In this document: in pieces, positions 9,111-17,907 of the stretch | Layout of the letters: each line of letters starts with the position of its first letter | How positions within the stretch are numbered: position 1 is the first letter of the stretch | Source: Flavobacteriales bacterium | Lineage (GTDB): Bacteria > Bacteroidota > Bacteroidia > Flavobacteriales_F > PHOS-HE28 | NCBI GenBank assembly: GCA_016705545.1 | Contig: JADIYA010000016.1 | Location: forward strand, 1-31,327 | DNA: 31,327 bases | Direction of reading: 5' to 3' | Program-made: the position numbers and the translations under genes | Notes under the pieces: generated by a model | The model's database searches: none | The model's input: only the letters and a program-made list of their open reading frames with translations | What the model was told of the DNA's origin: nothing

Positions 9111-9808
9111 TTACAGCAGCGTCTGTACTGGCACATTCCCCTCCACCACCTTGCCATCGAGCAATTTGATCGTGCGCTGTGCGTAGCCCGCATCGCGCAT
9201 GCTGTGGGTAACGATGATGATCGTGGTGCCTGCCTTGTTCAACTCGGTGAAGCAGGCCCATCACCTCCTCGCCCATGGCGCTGTCGAGGTTGCCCGTGGG
9301 CTCATCCGCGAGGATGAGCCTGGGTGCGTTCACCACGGCGCGCGCGATGGCCACACGTTGTTGCTGGCCGCCGCTGAGCTGCTGCGGGAAGTGCTTGGCG
9401 CGATGCGCGATGCTCATGCGATCCATGGCTTCCTGCACGCGCTGCTTGCGCTCGGCCTTGGGCATGCTCGTGTAGATCAAGGGCAGCTCGATGTTCTCGG
9501 CGACCGTCAATTCATCGATCAGGTTGAAGCTCTGGAACACGAAGCCGATGGTGCTCTTTCGGACCTCGGCGCGCCTGCGCTCATTGTAGCCGCTCACGTC
9601 CTCACCGTTGACGAAGTACTGCCCGCTGCTGGGCGAATCGAGCAGGCCGATGATGTTGAGCAGCGTGGACTTGCCGCAGCCGCTGGGGCCCATGATGGCC
9701 ACGAATTCGCCTTTGGGCGATGGAGATGCTCACCTCGTTCAACGCGGTGGTCTCGATGGCATCGGTGCGGTAGATCTTCGAGAGGTTCTGGGTTTTCAGG
9801 AGGCTCAT
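9111..9808 (-). CDS. ABC transporter ATP-binding protein, MacB/LolD type (two frameshifts)
   Basis: This is the cytoplasmic ATPase of a MacB/LolD-like ABC exporter. It starts at ATG 9808 (MSLLKTQNLSKIYRT). Conserved elements are Walker A GPSGCGKST, Q-loop VFQSFNLIDELT, signature LSGGQQQRVAIARA, Walker B RLILADEPTGNLDS and, after frame correction, the H-loop (IIIVTHS) and a C-terminus KLLDGKVVEGNVPVQTLL ending in TAA at 9111-9113. One indel lies near 9718, just before Walker A, and another near 9245. It follows a MacA-like adaptor by 33 nt in the same direction, so the two probably work together in export. The permease (FtsX-like) that normally completes such a cluster is absent on both sides. 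Confidence 0.85.
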
Positions 9809-9841
9809 GGGGTGGTTTGTCGGGGCCGGTCGGTCCGGCCC

Positions 9842-11083
9842 TTACTGGATCGAAAAGTTCATCGGCGTCATTGAAAGCGGCATACCGGCTGGTCACTACG
9901 CGGTCACCGGGTTGCGAGCCCCTTCGAGCACTTCGTACATCTCGGTTCTGGCGACCGAGCCTCACATCGCGCTTGGTGGCCTTGCCTTCGGCATCCACCG
10001 CGTACACCCATTGCCCACCGGTGTCCTGGAAGAAGGGACCGCGCGGCAGCATCACGGCGTGCATGTCCTCGCTTAGCTGCAAGCGTACTTGGAAGGTCTG
10101 GCCACGACGCACATCGGGACTCACACCAACGAAGCGCAGATCAACATCGAACTCACCATTGCTCACCTCGGGATACACCTTGAAGATCTCAATCGCGTGC
10201 TCCTGACCCTCATGCGTGAAGGTGCCCTGCAATCCGATGCTCACCCGGCTCACGTAATGCTCGAGGATCGTGCGCGCACTTGAAGCTCTCGAGCACGTCG
10301 ATCCGCGCGAGGCGCTCGCCGCGCTGGCTTGGTCTGGCCCAGCTCCGCATTCAATCCGCTGAGCTGGCCATCGATGGGCGCCTTGATCACCAGGTTCTGC
10401 AGGGTTGTCGCGCAGGAATGCGAGGTTCTCGATCGATGAGGGCGAGGTTGCTGGTGATGCTGCCCACCTGACTGAGGCGGAAGAGCGAATCGCTGCGCAC
10501 GTTGGCCGCCACGAGCTTTGCGCTTCTCGCGCATGTAATGGAGGTTCTCCAGGCTGCTCCAGGTACGCGTTGCGCGCGAGCAGCGAATCCTTCACAAGCG
10601 GTCGTCAACGCGCTGGTCCCGCTCCGCGCTTCAGGTCCTTCTCGAGGTTGAGCAGCTCATCGCGCAGCCGCGTGGTCTGCTGATCCATGGCGAGACGCGT
10701 GTTGCGCAGATTGTTCTGCTGATCGAGCAATTGCGCCTCGCGGTTGATGGCATCCATGTGCAGCTGCGGATTGCTCAGCTCGATGATGGGCTTTGGCATC
10801 ACCATGCTGCCGTCCTCCACGAAACGGTGCTTCACCGTGCCGCCTTCGAGCGCATCGAGGAAGACGGTCTGGATGGGCTGCACCGTGCCGGTGACCGGAA
10901 TGAACTCCTTGAAGAGGCCCTGCTGCACCGTGCCGACGGTGACCTGCCGCCTCCACCCGCACACGCGACCGCCCCAACCCGGTGGACAGCGCCACCAGCG
11001 CGACCAGCACCAACAGTCCAAGCGCCGGAAGCGTAGAGCAAGCGGCGCCGCCCGGCAGGCCGGGTATCGATGGCGCGATCCAT
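9842..11083 (-). CDS. MacA/HlyD-like efflux adaptor (frameshifted)
   Basis: This is a periplasmic membrane-fusion protein for the ABC ATPase next to it. From ATG 11083 there is a basic start and, after correcting an indel near 11020, a membrane anchor (VLVLVALVALSTGLG). Then come VGTVQQGLFKEFIPVTGTVQP (frame-clean), the lipoyl-like motif KHRFVEDGSMVMPKPIIELSN, a coiled-coil hairpin (about 10740-10400, for example LLDQQNNLRNTRLAMDQQTT), the returning half IKAPIDGQLSGLNAELGQ, and a beta-barrel/MP domain FDVDLRFVGVSPDVRRGQTF with GGQWVYAVDAEGKATKRDVRLG. It ends, after one more indel near 9855, as NDADELSIQ with TAA at 9842-9844. Several further indels fall in the hairpin. The substrate is unknown. 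Confidence 0.8.
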
Positions 11084-11170
11084 GAACGGGGACCACAAGG
11101 TTCCCGAACCCGCGCTCAGGGCGGAAGAACTATGTGCGGGGCGGATAGCCCTCTGACGAATGGTTTCGCC

Positions 11171-11591
11171 TTACCAGACGAAGGGCAGCAAGCGTTTCAC
11201 GCCCAACATCCGCTGCGGATAATCGGGGTGCCGCTGGGTGAGGAGCGCTTCCTCGTGCTTGATCTTCAGGATGAGCACAACCAAGCAGACCATCAATGTC
11301 GACCAGCGAATGGCGCTCGGCGCACCGAAGGCCAACGCAGCGCCGCAGAGCAGCACCGCCGTGTACATCGGGTGGCGCACAAAACGGTAAATGCCTTGAA
11401 CGCTCAGCGCATCGTGGCGCGCGGATCGGCATCACCATGAGGTTGCCGCCGCCGAGTGATACAGCCGCCCAAGCGAAGTGAGAAAACCGAGTGCGAAGAG
11501 CATCCATGCCCACCACGGCAATTGCCAGAGCCGCCCAACGCCAGCGCGCCGATGCAGGTGAACTGCGCAATGACGAGCGGAATCGACGCAT
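11171..11591 (-). CDS. Isoprenylcysteine carboxyl methyltransferase-like membrane protein (frameshifted)
   Basis: This small multi-pass protein belongs to the ICMT/PEMT-like methyltransferase family. The C-terminal 70 residues are clean and carry the family core VRHPMYTAVLLCGAALAFG, a further membrane helix (TLMVCLVVLILKI), then KHEEALLTQRHPDY and a final VKRLLPFVW. Upstream, after correcting indels near 11425-11450 and 11520, segments such as IPLVIAQFTCIGALALGG, WAWMLFALGFLTSLG and GNLMV-P complete the usual four- to five-helix topology. I place the start at the ATG at 11591, 6 nt after the E2 stop, although the open frame changes right after it. The substrate is unknown; many bacterial members are uncharacterised. 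Confidence 0.7.
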
Positions 11592-11597
11592 GCGCGA

Positions 11598-12832
11598 TCA
11601 GATGGCACCCGCCCCAAGCAGCAAGGCAGGTCCCCCAGCAACCCTTTGAAAGTGTTGAGGAAGGCAGCACCGGTAGCGCCATCCACCACGCGGTGGTCGC
11701 AGCTCAGGGTAACCTTCATGGTGCGGCCGGGCACGATGGCCCCATTGCGCACCACGGGCTTCTCCATGATGCGCCCACGGCGGGGGTGCAGGCATCGGGC
11801 GGGTTTGATGATGGCGGTGAACTCCTCATTGCCGAACATGCCAAGGTTGGAGATGGTGAAGGTGTTGCCTCCCAGTCCTGTGGCTGCAATTTCTTCTCCT
11901 TGGCCTTCTTCGCGAAGTCGCGCACTTCCGCGCCGATGGCGCGCAGCGGCTTGCCATCTGCGAAGCGAACGACGGGAACGAGCAAGCCCTCCTCCACCGC
12001 GACGGCCACGCCGATGTACGTGCTGGTTGAAGCGGATGCGATCGCCGAGCCACGAGCTGTTCACCTTGTGGTGCTGCTTCAATGCAACGCCCACGCCTTC
12101 GACTCACGAGGTCGTTGAAGGAGACCTTGTCGGGCGCGATGCTCTTGTTGATGGCTTCGCGCACGGCCATGGCGCGCTCCATGTCGATCTCGAACGTGGG
12201 TAGAGTGCGGCGCGGTGAACCGCTCTCGGCCAGACGGCGCGCGATGGTTGCGCATCTGGCTCACCCACCTCGGTGAAGGCCTCCACCTGCGGTGCACTGT
12301 ACGCCCCGCCACTGCCGCGATGGTTCTCGATGTCGCTCTTGGTCACGCGTCCATCGGGGCCGCTGCCACGCACGCGGCTGATCACGTCGATGCCCTTCTC
12401 CCTCGGCCAGGTGCTTCGCGAGCGGATCGCTTTCACGCCACCGTTGGATGATACAGGGCTGCAGGGCAGGGCAGGAAAGGCAGGGGCAAGGGCCTCGCTG
12501 CCTCCTGCGCCCGCACCTGTGCCTTGGGTTCTTCCTTCACCTCCGCCTTTTCGGCGCTTCGGAAGCCGCGCTTGCAAGCAGGGCCGTGATGTCCTCCCTT
12601 CCTTCCCGAACACGGCAAGGATGCCATCGACCGCAGCGCTCTTGCCAGCGGGCACGCCGATGTGCAGCAGCACGCCATCCACCGGCTCCAAGTCCATGGT
12701 GGCCTTGTCGGTCTCGATCTCGGCGAGCAGGTCGCCGGTCTTCAGTTTGTCGCCCACGTTCTTGTGCCACTTGCTGAGACCGCCTTCGGTCATGGTGTCG
12801 CTCAGCTTGGGCATGCGGATGATCTCGGCCAT
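11598..12832 (-). CDS. pdhC: Pyruvate dehydrogenase E2, dihydrolipoamide acetyltransferase (frameshifted)
   Basis: E2 transfers the acetyl group from E1 to CoA in the pyruvate dehydrogenase complex. From ATG 12832: a lipoyl domain at residues 1-75 with the lipoylation lysine in ETDKATMDLEPVDG; an Ala/Pro-rich linker (about 12640-12450); a peripheral subunit-binding domain (REKGIDVISRVRGSGPDGR); then the catalytic domain with FEIDMERAMAVREAINKS, VAVEEGLLVPVVRFADGKPL, TISNLGMFGNEEFTAI and the active-site VTLSCDHRVVDG. It ends as LLLGAGAI with TGA at 11598-11600. Indels break it near 12600, 12450, 12240, 12100, 12015, 11880, 11780 and 11625. Its order after E1 alpha matches other Bacteroidota, except for a small lipoprotein gene between them. 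Confidence 0.9.
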
Positions 12833-12849
12833 GATTGCTTGCTCGTTAG

Positions 12850-13272
12850 TTAATCCTCTCCTGCCTCGGAAGGTCTTATCGCGTGAGTATTGGTTCCAAG
12901 GCAAGAGGAGAAGCCGTGATAGACCAATATCAACGAATCGGGGTCTGAGTTGAGAAGGAAGCGGCAGCTCCTCCAGCCTCCTCCTCCCATCCCGCCGAAG
13001 TTGTAATAATAGTACCCAGTGTTATCGAGCTCGTAATCGCCCACGAACTCACTGCTTGTTAGTGTGACTTGATTCGAGCCCGTTCCGAAGGGACTCACGA
13101 TTACTGAATAAGGAAAGGAGGTGTCCCAACTCGCACTCGGGGTCCATTCATCTTCTGCGTAGAGCCCAACGTAGGTCCCAGCGTAGGGATGCGGGGGCAC
13201 GACTTCATCAGCCTCATGCCTGCATGCCACCACAAGGGTGCAGCAGCAAATGATGAAGCCCGACTCGCGCAT
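12850..13272 (-). CDS. Small lipoprotein within the pyruvate dehydrogenase operon
   Basis: An intact 140-residue protein starting at ATG 13272, 2 nt after the E1 alpha stop, so probably translated by coupling. The N-terminus MRESGFIICCCTLVVAC is a short signal peptide with lipobox LVVAC (Cys17). The mature part has an acidic/Pro segment (EADEVVPPHPYAGTYVGLYA), beta-strand-like stretches, a Tyr/Gly-rich patch (YYYYNFGGMGGGGW) and a C-terminal SFSS-like hydrophobic segment. I recognise no family; the opening HPYAGTYVGLY resembles small extracellular beta-sandwich lipoproteins. It ends 17 nt before the E2 start. Nothing in the sequence links it biochemically to pyruvate oxidation. Confidence 0.75.
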   Translation of the reverse strand: MRESGFIICCCTLVVACRHEADEVVPPHPYAGTYVGLYAEDEWTPSASWDTSFPYSVIVSPFGTGSNQVTLTSSEFVGDYELDNTGYYYYNFGGMGGGGWRSCRFLLNSDPDSLILVYHGFSSCLGTNTHAIRPSEAGED

Positions 13273-13274
13273 GC

Positions 13275-14303
13275 TCAATCCCTCTCGAAGGGGTAATCGG
13301 ACTGCATGTACACATCGGTGTACAGTTCGCTGGCATCAGGCACGGGACTCTCCTCCGCGAACTTCACGGCTTCCTCCACTTCCTTCTTCGCCGCTTCGTC
13401 AATGGCCTCCAGCTCGGCTTCGCTGGCCCACTTGTTCGCGAGCAGGGGGGCGCGCACGCTCTCGATGGGATCCCCGCTGTTTTGTAGGCCTCCACCTCTT
13501 CCTGGTGCGGTACTTCTGCGGGTCGCTCATGCTGTGGCCTTGCACCGGCAGGTCTGGATATCGAGCAGGATGGGCCCGTTGCCGCCGCGCACATGCTCGC
13601 AGGCGTTGGCGATGGCCTCATGCACGGCTTCGCAGCGCATGCCATCGACCGCCACGCCGGGCATGTCGTAGCTCTCGCCGAGGCGATGCAGGTCGTGCAC
13701 ATTGCTCGTGCGTGCCACGCTGGTGCCCATGGCGTACTGGTTGTTCTCCACGATGAAGATCACGGGGAGCTTCCAGGTCATGGCCATGTTGAAGGTCTCG
13801 TGCAGGATGCCTTGACGCGCCGCACCGTCGCCGAACATGCACAGTGTGACGTGAGCCTCGCCGCGGTACCAATCGGCGAAAGCGATGCCGGCGCCGAGTC
13901 CGATCTGCCCTCCCACGATGCCGTGCCCCCCGAAGAGGTTGCGGCTCTTATCGAAGAAGTGCATGCTGCCGCCCTTGCCCTTGCTGGTACCGGTGGTCTT
14001 GCCATAGAGCTCGGCCATGACGCGCGTGGGCGAATCGCCGAGGGCGAGCGGATGGCAATGGTCGCGGTAGCCCGTGATGATGCGATCGGTCTTGCGGATG
14101 GCGGTGACCATGCCCGCGAGCACGGCCTCCTGCCCGATGTAGAGTGGCAGAATCCGCCGAACTTCTGCATCGTGTAGAGGTGGCCGCACTTCTCCTCGAA
14201 GCGGCGCATGAGCACCATGTCCGTGAACCAGCGCAGGTAGGTCTCCTTCGGGAAGGCGGGGAATCGGCCTTGGCGGGGCTGGCCTGGCGGTCTTGGTGGT
14301 CAT
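13275..14303 (-). CDS. pdhA: Pyruvate dehydrogenase E1 component subunit alpha (frameshifted)
   Basis: This is the thiamine-diphosphate-dependent E1 alpha subunit that decarboxylates pyruvate; the beta subunit is not in this window. From ATG 14303 (MTTKTARPAKAD when corrected): MVLMRRFEEKCGHLYTMQKF, LYIGQEAVLAGMVTAIRKTD, GYRDHCHPLALG, KGKGGSMHFFDK, FGGHGIVGGQIGLGAGIAFA and the ThDP/Mg motif MFGDGAARQGILHETFNMA with IVENNQYAMGTSVART. The C-terminus DPIESVRAPLLANKW to QSDYPFERD ends in TGA at 13275-13277. Indels lie near 14270-14150 (two or three), 13545 and 13455-13490; the catalytic part from 14150 to 13550 is clean. The length (about 343) matches the family. A perfect TATATTTG promoter element lies upstream. 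Confidence 0.92.
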
Positions 14304-14351
14304 GGGGGAGCGATGGATCGCGTGACCGCTGCAAAGGCGGGGCGAGGCAGG

Positions 14352-14359
14352 CAAATATA
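14352..14359 (-). promoter_or_regulatory. Bacteroidota -7 promoter element for the pdh operon
   Basis: On the minus strand the sequence reads TATATTTG, a perfect match to the Bacteroidota consensus TAnnTTTG, 49-56 nt before the pdhA ATG and 37 nt after the cdd stop. A clear -33 TTTG is not visible. It suggests the E1/lipoprotein/E2 genes have their own promoter inside the minus-strand cluster. Confidence 0.5.
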
Positions 14360-14395
14360 CCTGCACGCTTCACGGCGGCACCGGTGGAGTACCGC

Positions 14396-14876
14396 TCACT
14401 TCGGAAGGAAGGAAGCGTCGAAATGCAGCGGCAGAGGTCAGCCCCGCGCCACTTCTATCACAGCGCCCGATGAAGCCGCCAGCAACACACGCATGCCTGA
14501 GCCCTGCCGTGTTTCCTGCTCCAGCAGCGCTTGCCGGCAAATGCCGCATGGCGATACCGGCGCATCTCCCGCCACTTCTGCGGCACCGCCACGGCAATGG
14601 CGACCACCACGGCCGCCGGGTTCATGGCCCAGGCATGGTGCAAGGCGGTGCGCTCGGCGCAGATGCCCGCCGGGAAAGAGGCGTTCTCCTGATTGTTCCC
14701 TTCGGTCACGGCGCCATCGCTCAGGCGCAGCGCGGCCTACCAACAAGGAAGCGTACAGGGGCATAGGCGCGCTGCGGACGCTGATCGCGCGATCGACCAG
14801 GTCCCGATCGGCTGATGCCAGCTCCGCGAGCGGCATCCGTCGAAAAGGTGATGGTGTGCTGGTACTGTTCTGCCAT
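14396..14876 (-). CDS. cdd: Cytidine deaminase (frameshifted)
   Basis: This enzyme deaminates cytidine/deoxycytidine to uridine/deoxyuridine in pyrimidine salvage. From ATG 14876 (MAEQYQHTITF). The zinc site is recognisable in two pieces: ENASFPAGICAERTALHHAW with the Cys-Ala-Glu motif (catalytic Glu), and PVSPCGICRQALLEQE with the paired zinc cysteines of PCxxC. Between them is AMNPAAVVVAIAVAVP. The N-terminal DRDLVDRAISVRSA and the C-terminus LPLHFDASFLPK, ending in TGA at 14396-14398, complete a protein of about 160 residues, normal for the small homotetrameric type. Indels occur near 14820, 14750, 14730, 14570 and 14450. It is divergent from the VTC-domain gene. Confidence 0.85.
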
Positions 14877-14953
14877 GCGGCGGTCGAAAGGAGGGCGAAT
14901 GTACTTGAAGGCGCTGCGCGGGGCCGAGGGTCCAATGGCGCTGCCGGTTAGTT

Positions 14954-15727
14954 TTGGCGGCCTTGAAAGAATCCGTGGACACAGCCTTCGTCCTTCAGCG
15001 CTTCGATCCCATCACCCTTGCGGAGATGGATGGCGTGAAGCTGCAGGACCGCGTGGACACCAAATACGTGATCGGCGCCGATCGCCTCCCGGCATTGCTG
15101 GAGCAGATGCTCCCGCATTACCGCCTGCTCGAAGTGGACGGCAAGCGCGGCACGGCCTACCGCAGCCTCTACTTCGACACGCCCGACCTGAAGCATTACC
15201 GCGACCACCACAGCAAGCGCACCTTCCGCAGCAAGGTCCGCTTCCGCGAGTACATCGGCAGCGGCCTCGCTTCCCTGGAAGTGAAGCGCAAGACCAGACG
15301 CGGCCGCACGGATAAGGCGCGCATGCGCGTGGACGGCATCCCGGAGCTGCTCACCAATGAGCAGCTCCGCTTCGCGCAGGAAGCCGCGCACGATAGGAGT
15401 CCTCTGGTGTAACGCTCTGGAACCATTTCACGCTACACCTTCGTGGCGAAGGACAGGCCGAAAGCGCCTCACCATGGATGTGGACCTCCGCTTCTCCATG
15501 CCCGACGGCAGCGGGAGCTGGACGGCATCGTGGTAGCCGAGCTCAAGCAGGAGCGCGCGCCGATCGCGGCTCTCCATTCGTGAAGCTGGTGCGCCATGGG
15601 CGAGCGCCCCAGCGGCATGAGCAAGTATTGCATCGGCATGCTCACCTTGCGCCGCCCGTGAAGCGCCAACGCCTTCAAGGAAGTGCTGCTCCGACTCAAC
15701 CCTGCGCAACGCGGCCTGAATACCTAA
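14954..15727 (+). CDS. VTC-domain protein (polyphosphate polymerase-like; frameshifted after 15400)
   Basis: VTC domains form a tunnel-shaped fold; the yeast member Vtc4 makes polyphosphate, and bacterial members are mostly uncharacterised. The start is uncertain: TTG 14954 gives the usual N-terminus (LQRFDPITLAEMDGVKLQDR), while an ATG at 14899 with a good GGAGG site is in another frame. Conserved basic tunnel residues appear in RVDTKYVIGADRL, TAYRSLYFDTPDLKHYRDHH, KRTFRSKVRFREY and LEVKRKTRRGRTDKARM. After indels near 15405, 15430, 15470 and 15500-15590 the reading continues with a beta-strand and the Glu/Lys motif (VVAELKQER), and ends FKEVLLRLNPAQRGLNT with TAA at 15725-15727. The adjacent DUF4956 membrane protein is a known frequent neighbour of bacterial VTC proteins. 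Confidence 0.85.
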
Positions 15728-15736
15728 CTGAACCGC

Positions 15737-16388
15737 ATGAAATTCCTCGGCTGGGGAGATCTTCCACAACGACTTCTGGGAACTCCTCTTCAGTTCGGCC
15801 TCGACCTGCTGGTGGTGTACATCTTGATCGCCGCATCTACTACCCGATCACCGCAGAAGGACTTCCTCTTCACCTACTTCCTCTTCAACGTCCTCATCTT
15901 CTTCCTCTGCGGGCTGCTCAACAGCGTGAAGCTGAGCACGGGCTTCGCCTTCGGCCTCTTCGCGATCTTCAGCATCCTGCGCTACCGCACCGAGCAGATC
16001 AGCCATCAAGGACATGACCTACCTCCTCGCCGTGATCGCGGTGGCGGTGATGAATGCCCTCTTCGGCGAAAGGTGAGCCTGGTGCGGGCTGCTGTTCACT
16101 GTCAACGCGCTGGTCGCAATCGCTCCACCTATGTGCTGGAACACCTCTGGCTCACGCGCCACGAGGCCATGCGACAGATCGCCTGAGCCATCGACTGATC
16201 GAGACGGAGAACCGCGAAGAGCTCATGGACGACCTGCGCAGGGCGCACTCGGTGTGCGCCCGTCACGCATCAAGGTGGGCCGGATCGACCTGCTACGCGA
16301 CACCGCCCAGCTGCGCGTGTTCTACTACGACGATGAACAGGGCCTCGGAACATTCAACGAGCTGCCCCGCGACGACGGCGACGATTAG
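15737..16388 (+). CDS. DUF4956 membrane protein (frameshifted)
   Basis: This multi-pass inner-membrane protein starts at ATG 15737, 9 nt after the VTC gene. Family features: a first helix LQFGLDLLVVYILIA, the clean core FLFTYFLFNVLIFFLCGLLN followed by STGFAFGLFAIFSILRYRTE, the conserved ISIKDMTYLLAVIAVAV (corrected near 16005), a further helix, and a cytoplasmic C-terminal domain (LIETENREELMDDLR, GRIDLLRDTAQLRVFYYDDE) ending in TAG at 16386-16388. Indels near 15760, 15835, 16005, 16070-16190 and 16250 break it. The length (about 217) fits DUF4956. With the VTC protein it probably forms a membrane module, perhaps for polyphosphate or another polymer; this is inference from association. Confidence 0.82.
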
Positions 16389-17758
16389 ACCTGCCCTCGC
16401 GCCACCGTTGACCGCTGATTGCTGCCCGAGGCCACAATGCAGGCAGCGGCGCGGGATAATACTCATTCTTAGCTCGATAGGCGGCAGCGCTTGTCCGCGG
16501 CGGCATCGTCGGCTTTGAGCCTGCGGCCTCAGCCGCTCAGCGGCATTCGATTCCGCAGGGAGCCCGCTCGAGCAATCGCATGGCGCGGTCAGCGTAGTCG
16601 GTGCGGCCAAGCACGCAGCCCAAGAGAAGAGCGCAGGGACAACGGCGTTGATGATGAGGTGATCCGCACCGATCCGGCCCAAGCGCTTCGGCTTCGGCGC
16701 GCTCGGCTTGTCGAAGACCCAATGGTCGGTCAATACCCATCGGCCTCCACATCAGACAGCTCGCGGATGCGGCAGGGTCGTCTGATGCGATCGGCGGGCT
16801 CAGATCGCTCATCGCAGCGCATGATCGAGCGCGCGAACTGCGCCATGCGGATGGTGGGCAGATTGATCGGTCGCATGCGCGCGAACTTCCAGGCAGCGAG
16901 CGGAGCCGGATGGAGCGCGTGCATGCGGGCGAGCAGCGCATGTTCGCGTTGCAGCAGGCGCGGTGCTCGTCCACGAAATCGACTTGCAGCAGGCCCGCCT
17001 GGCCGAAGAGCAACGCCTCGGTGCGCAGCGCATCATCGCGGTACTTGTGCAGCACGCGCAGCACGGCGCGCGCGCCAGCATGCCGAAGGCTCGGCATTCA
17101 CCTTCAATCCGAAGCCGCGTGCGAGCAGATGGTAGAGCGTCTCCGACGCGTCGCCGTTCAATTCACCGGAAAAGCGAATCCACATGCGCCGTCTTGCGCT
17201 CGAGCCGTTCCACGAGCACGCGCTCGAGCCAGGCGCTGGTGCGCAGAGATCGAGCCCGGTGCAATTGCGCAGCGCACGGCACGATCCCTTGCCGCGCATG
17301 AGCGCTTAGTACAGACCGATGCTCTCCGTGGAAACGCGCGGCAGCAACTCAACGGTAGGCAAGGTGCGGCCGCTCACCGTGCAAGCCTCGGCATCGTGCT
17401 CATACACCACATGCAGCACCACATTCTCATAGGCCGGGTCGTGGTGGTGGCCATGCGCCTTCCACTCGCTCGATCGCAGATGAACCTCCACCGTGCCTGC
17501 CCAGAGCTGCTCATCGATGCGCACCTGCGCGTCGGCCAGGTCGGGCCCGCTGTCGCCCTGGATGCGGCCCGCCTTCACCACCTCCACCGCGCGCCCATCG
17601 GTGGTGACCAGGCCGCGACGCTCGAAGAGCCCTTGCTCCCAGATGAATTGGAGCAGGTCCTCGCCGTAAGGGAAGGCGGGATCGAGGAGGATTGATCCAG
17701 CAGTGAATTCGTTCTGCACGTTCGTGAAAGTAGTTGACCAGTGAAAGAAGGCCTTCAT
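16385..17758 (-). CDS. DUF2851 family protein (frameshifted)
   Basis: A Bacteroidota-typical family of unknown function. The clean N-terminal part contains GEDLLQFIWEQGLFERRGLV, TTDGRAVEVVKAG, GDSGPDLADAQVRIDEQLWA, GTVEVHLRSSEWKAHGHHHD and AYENVVLHVVYEHDAEA, a close match to the family opening. Later pieces are LFRGELNGDASETLYHLLAR, VLHKYRDDALRTEALLFGQA, FARMRPINLPTIRMAQFA, ADHLIINAVVPALFSWA and the family's Cys motif RCLHCGLG. The stop is taken as TAA at 16385-16387 after one indel near 16430. The start is uncertain: the frame is open from 17800, ATG 17758 is used here, and a GTG near 17718 is closer to the family's usual start. Indels cluster at 17290-16440. Confidence 0.8.
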
Positions 17759-17850
17759 GCGGCCAGCGATTTCTTGGTATAGCTGTGCATTGCGCGCCAC
17801 ACCAACCGTGCCACTGCGCCCCTGCGATGGGGGTTGAAAATGACCGCCTG

Positions 17851-17858
17851 AAAATTTG
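17851..17858 (+). promoter_or_regulatory. Possible -7 element upstream of the SprB-repeat operon
   Basis: AAAATTTG matches the Bacteroidota TAnnTTTG consensus except for the first base and lies 50 nt before the ATG at 17908; TTGA at 17834-17837 could be a poor -33 box. The stretch 17759-17907 shows no other feature. Weak. Confidence 0.3.
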
Positions 17859-17907
17859 GAATCCGCCGCGCCAGCACCCAGCTTCGTTCTCCAAAAACCA
17901 ACTTGCC

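Noticed and set aside
9199..10206. A 335-codon open frame on the plus strand opposite the ATPase and adaptor genes
   Set aside because: It is the antisense shadow of high-GC coding DNA; the minus strand carries complete Walker, signature and adaptor motifs, and the plus-strand translation has no recognisable domain.
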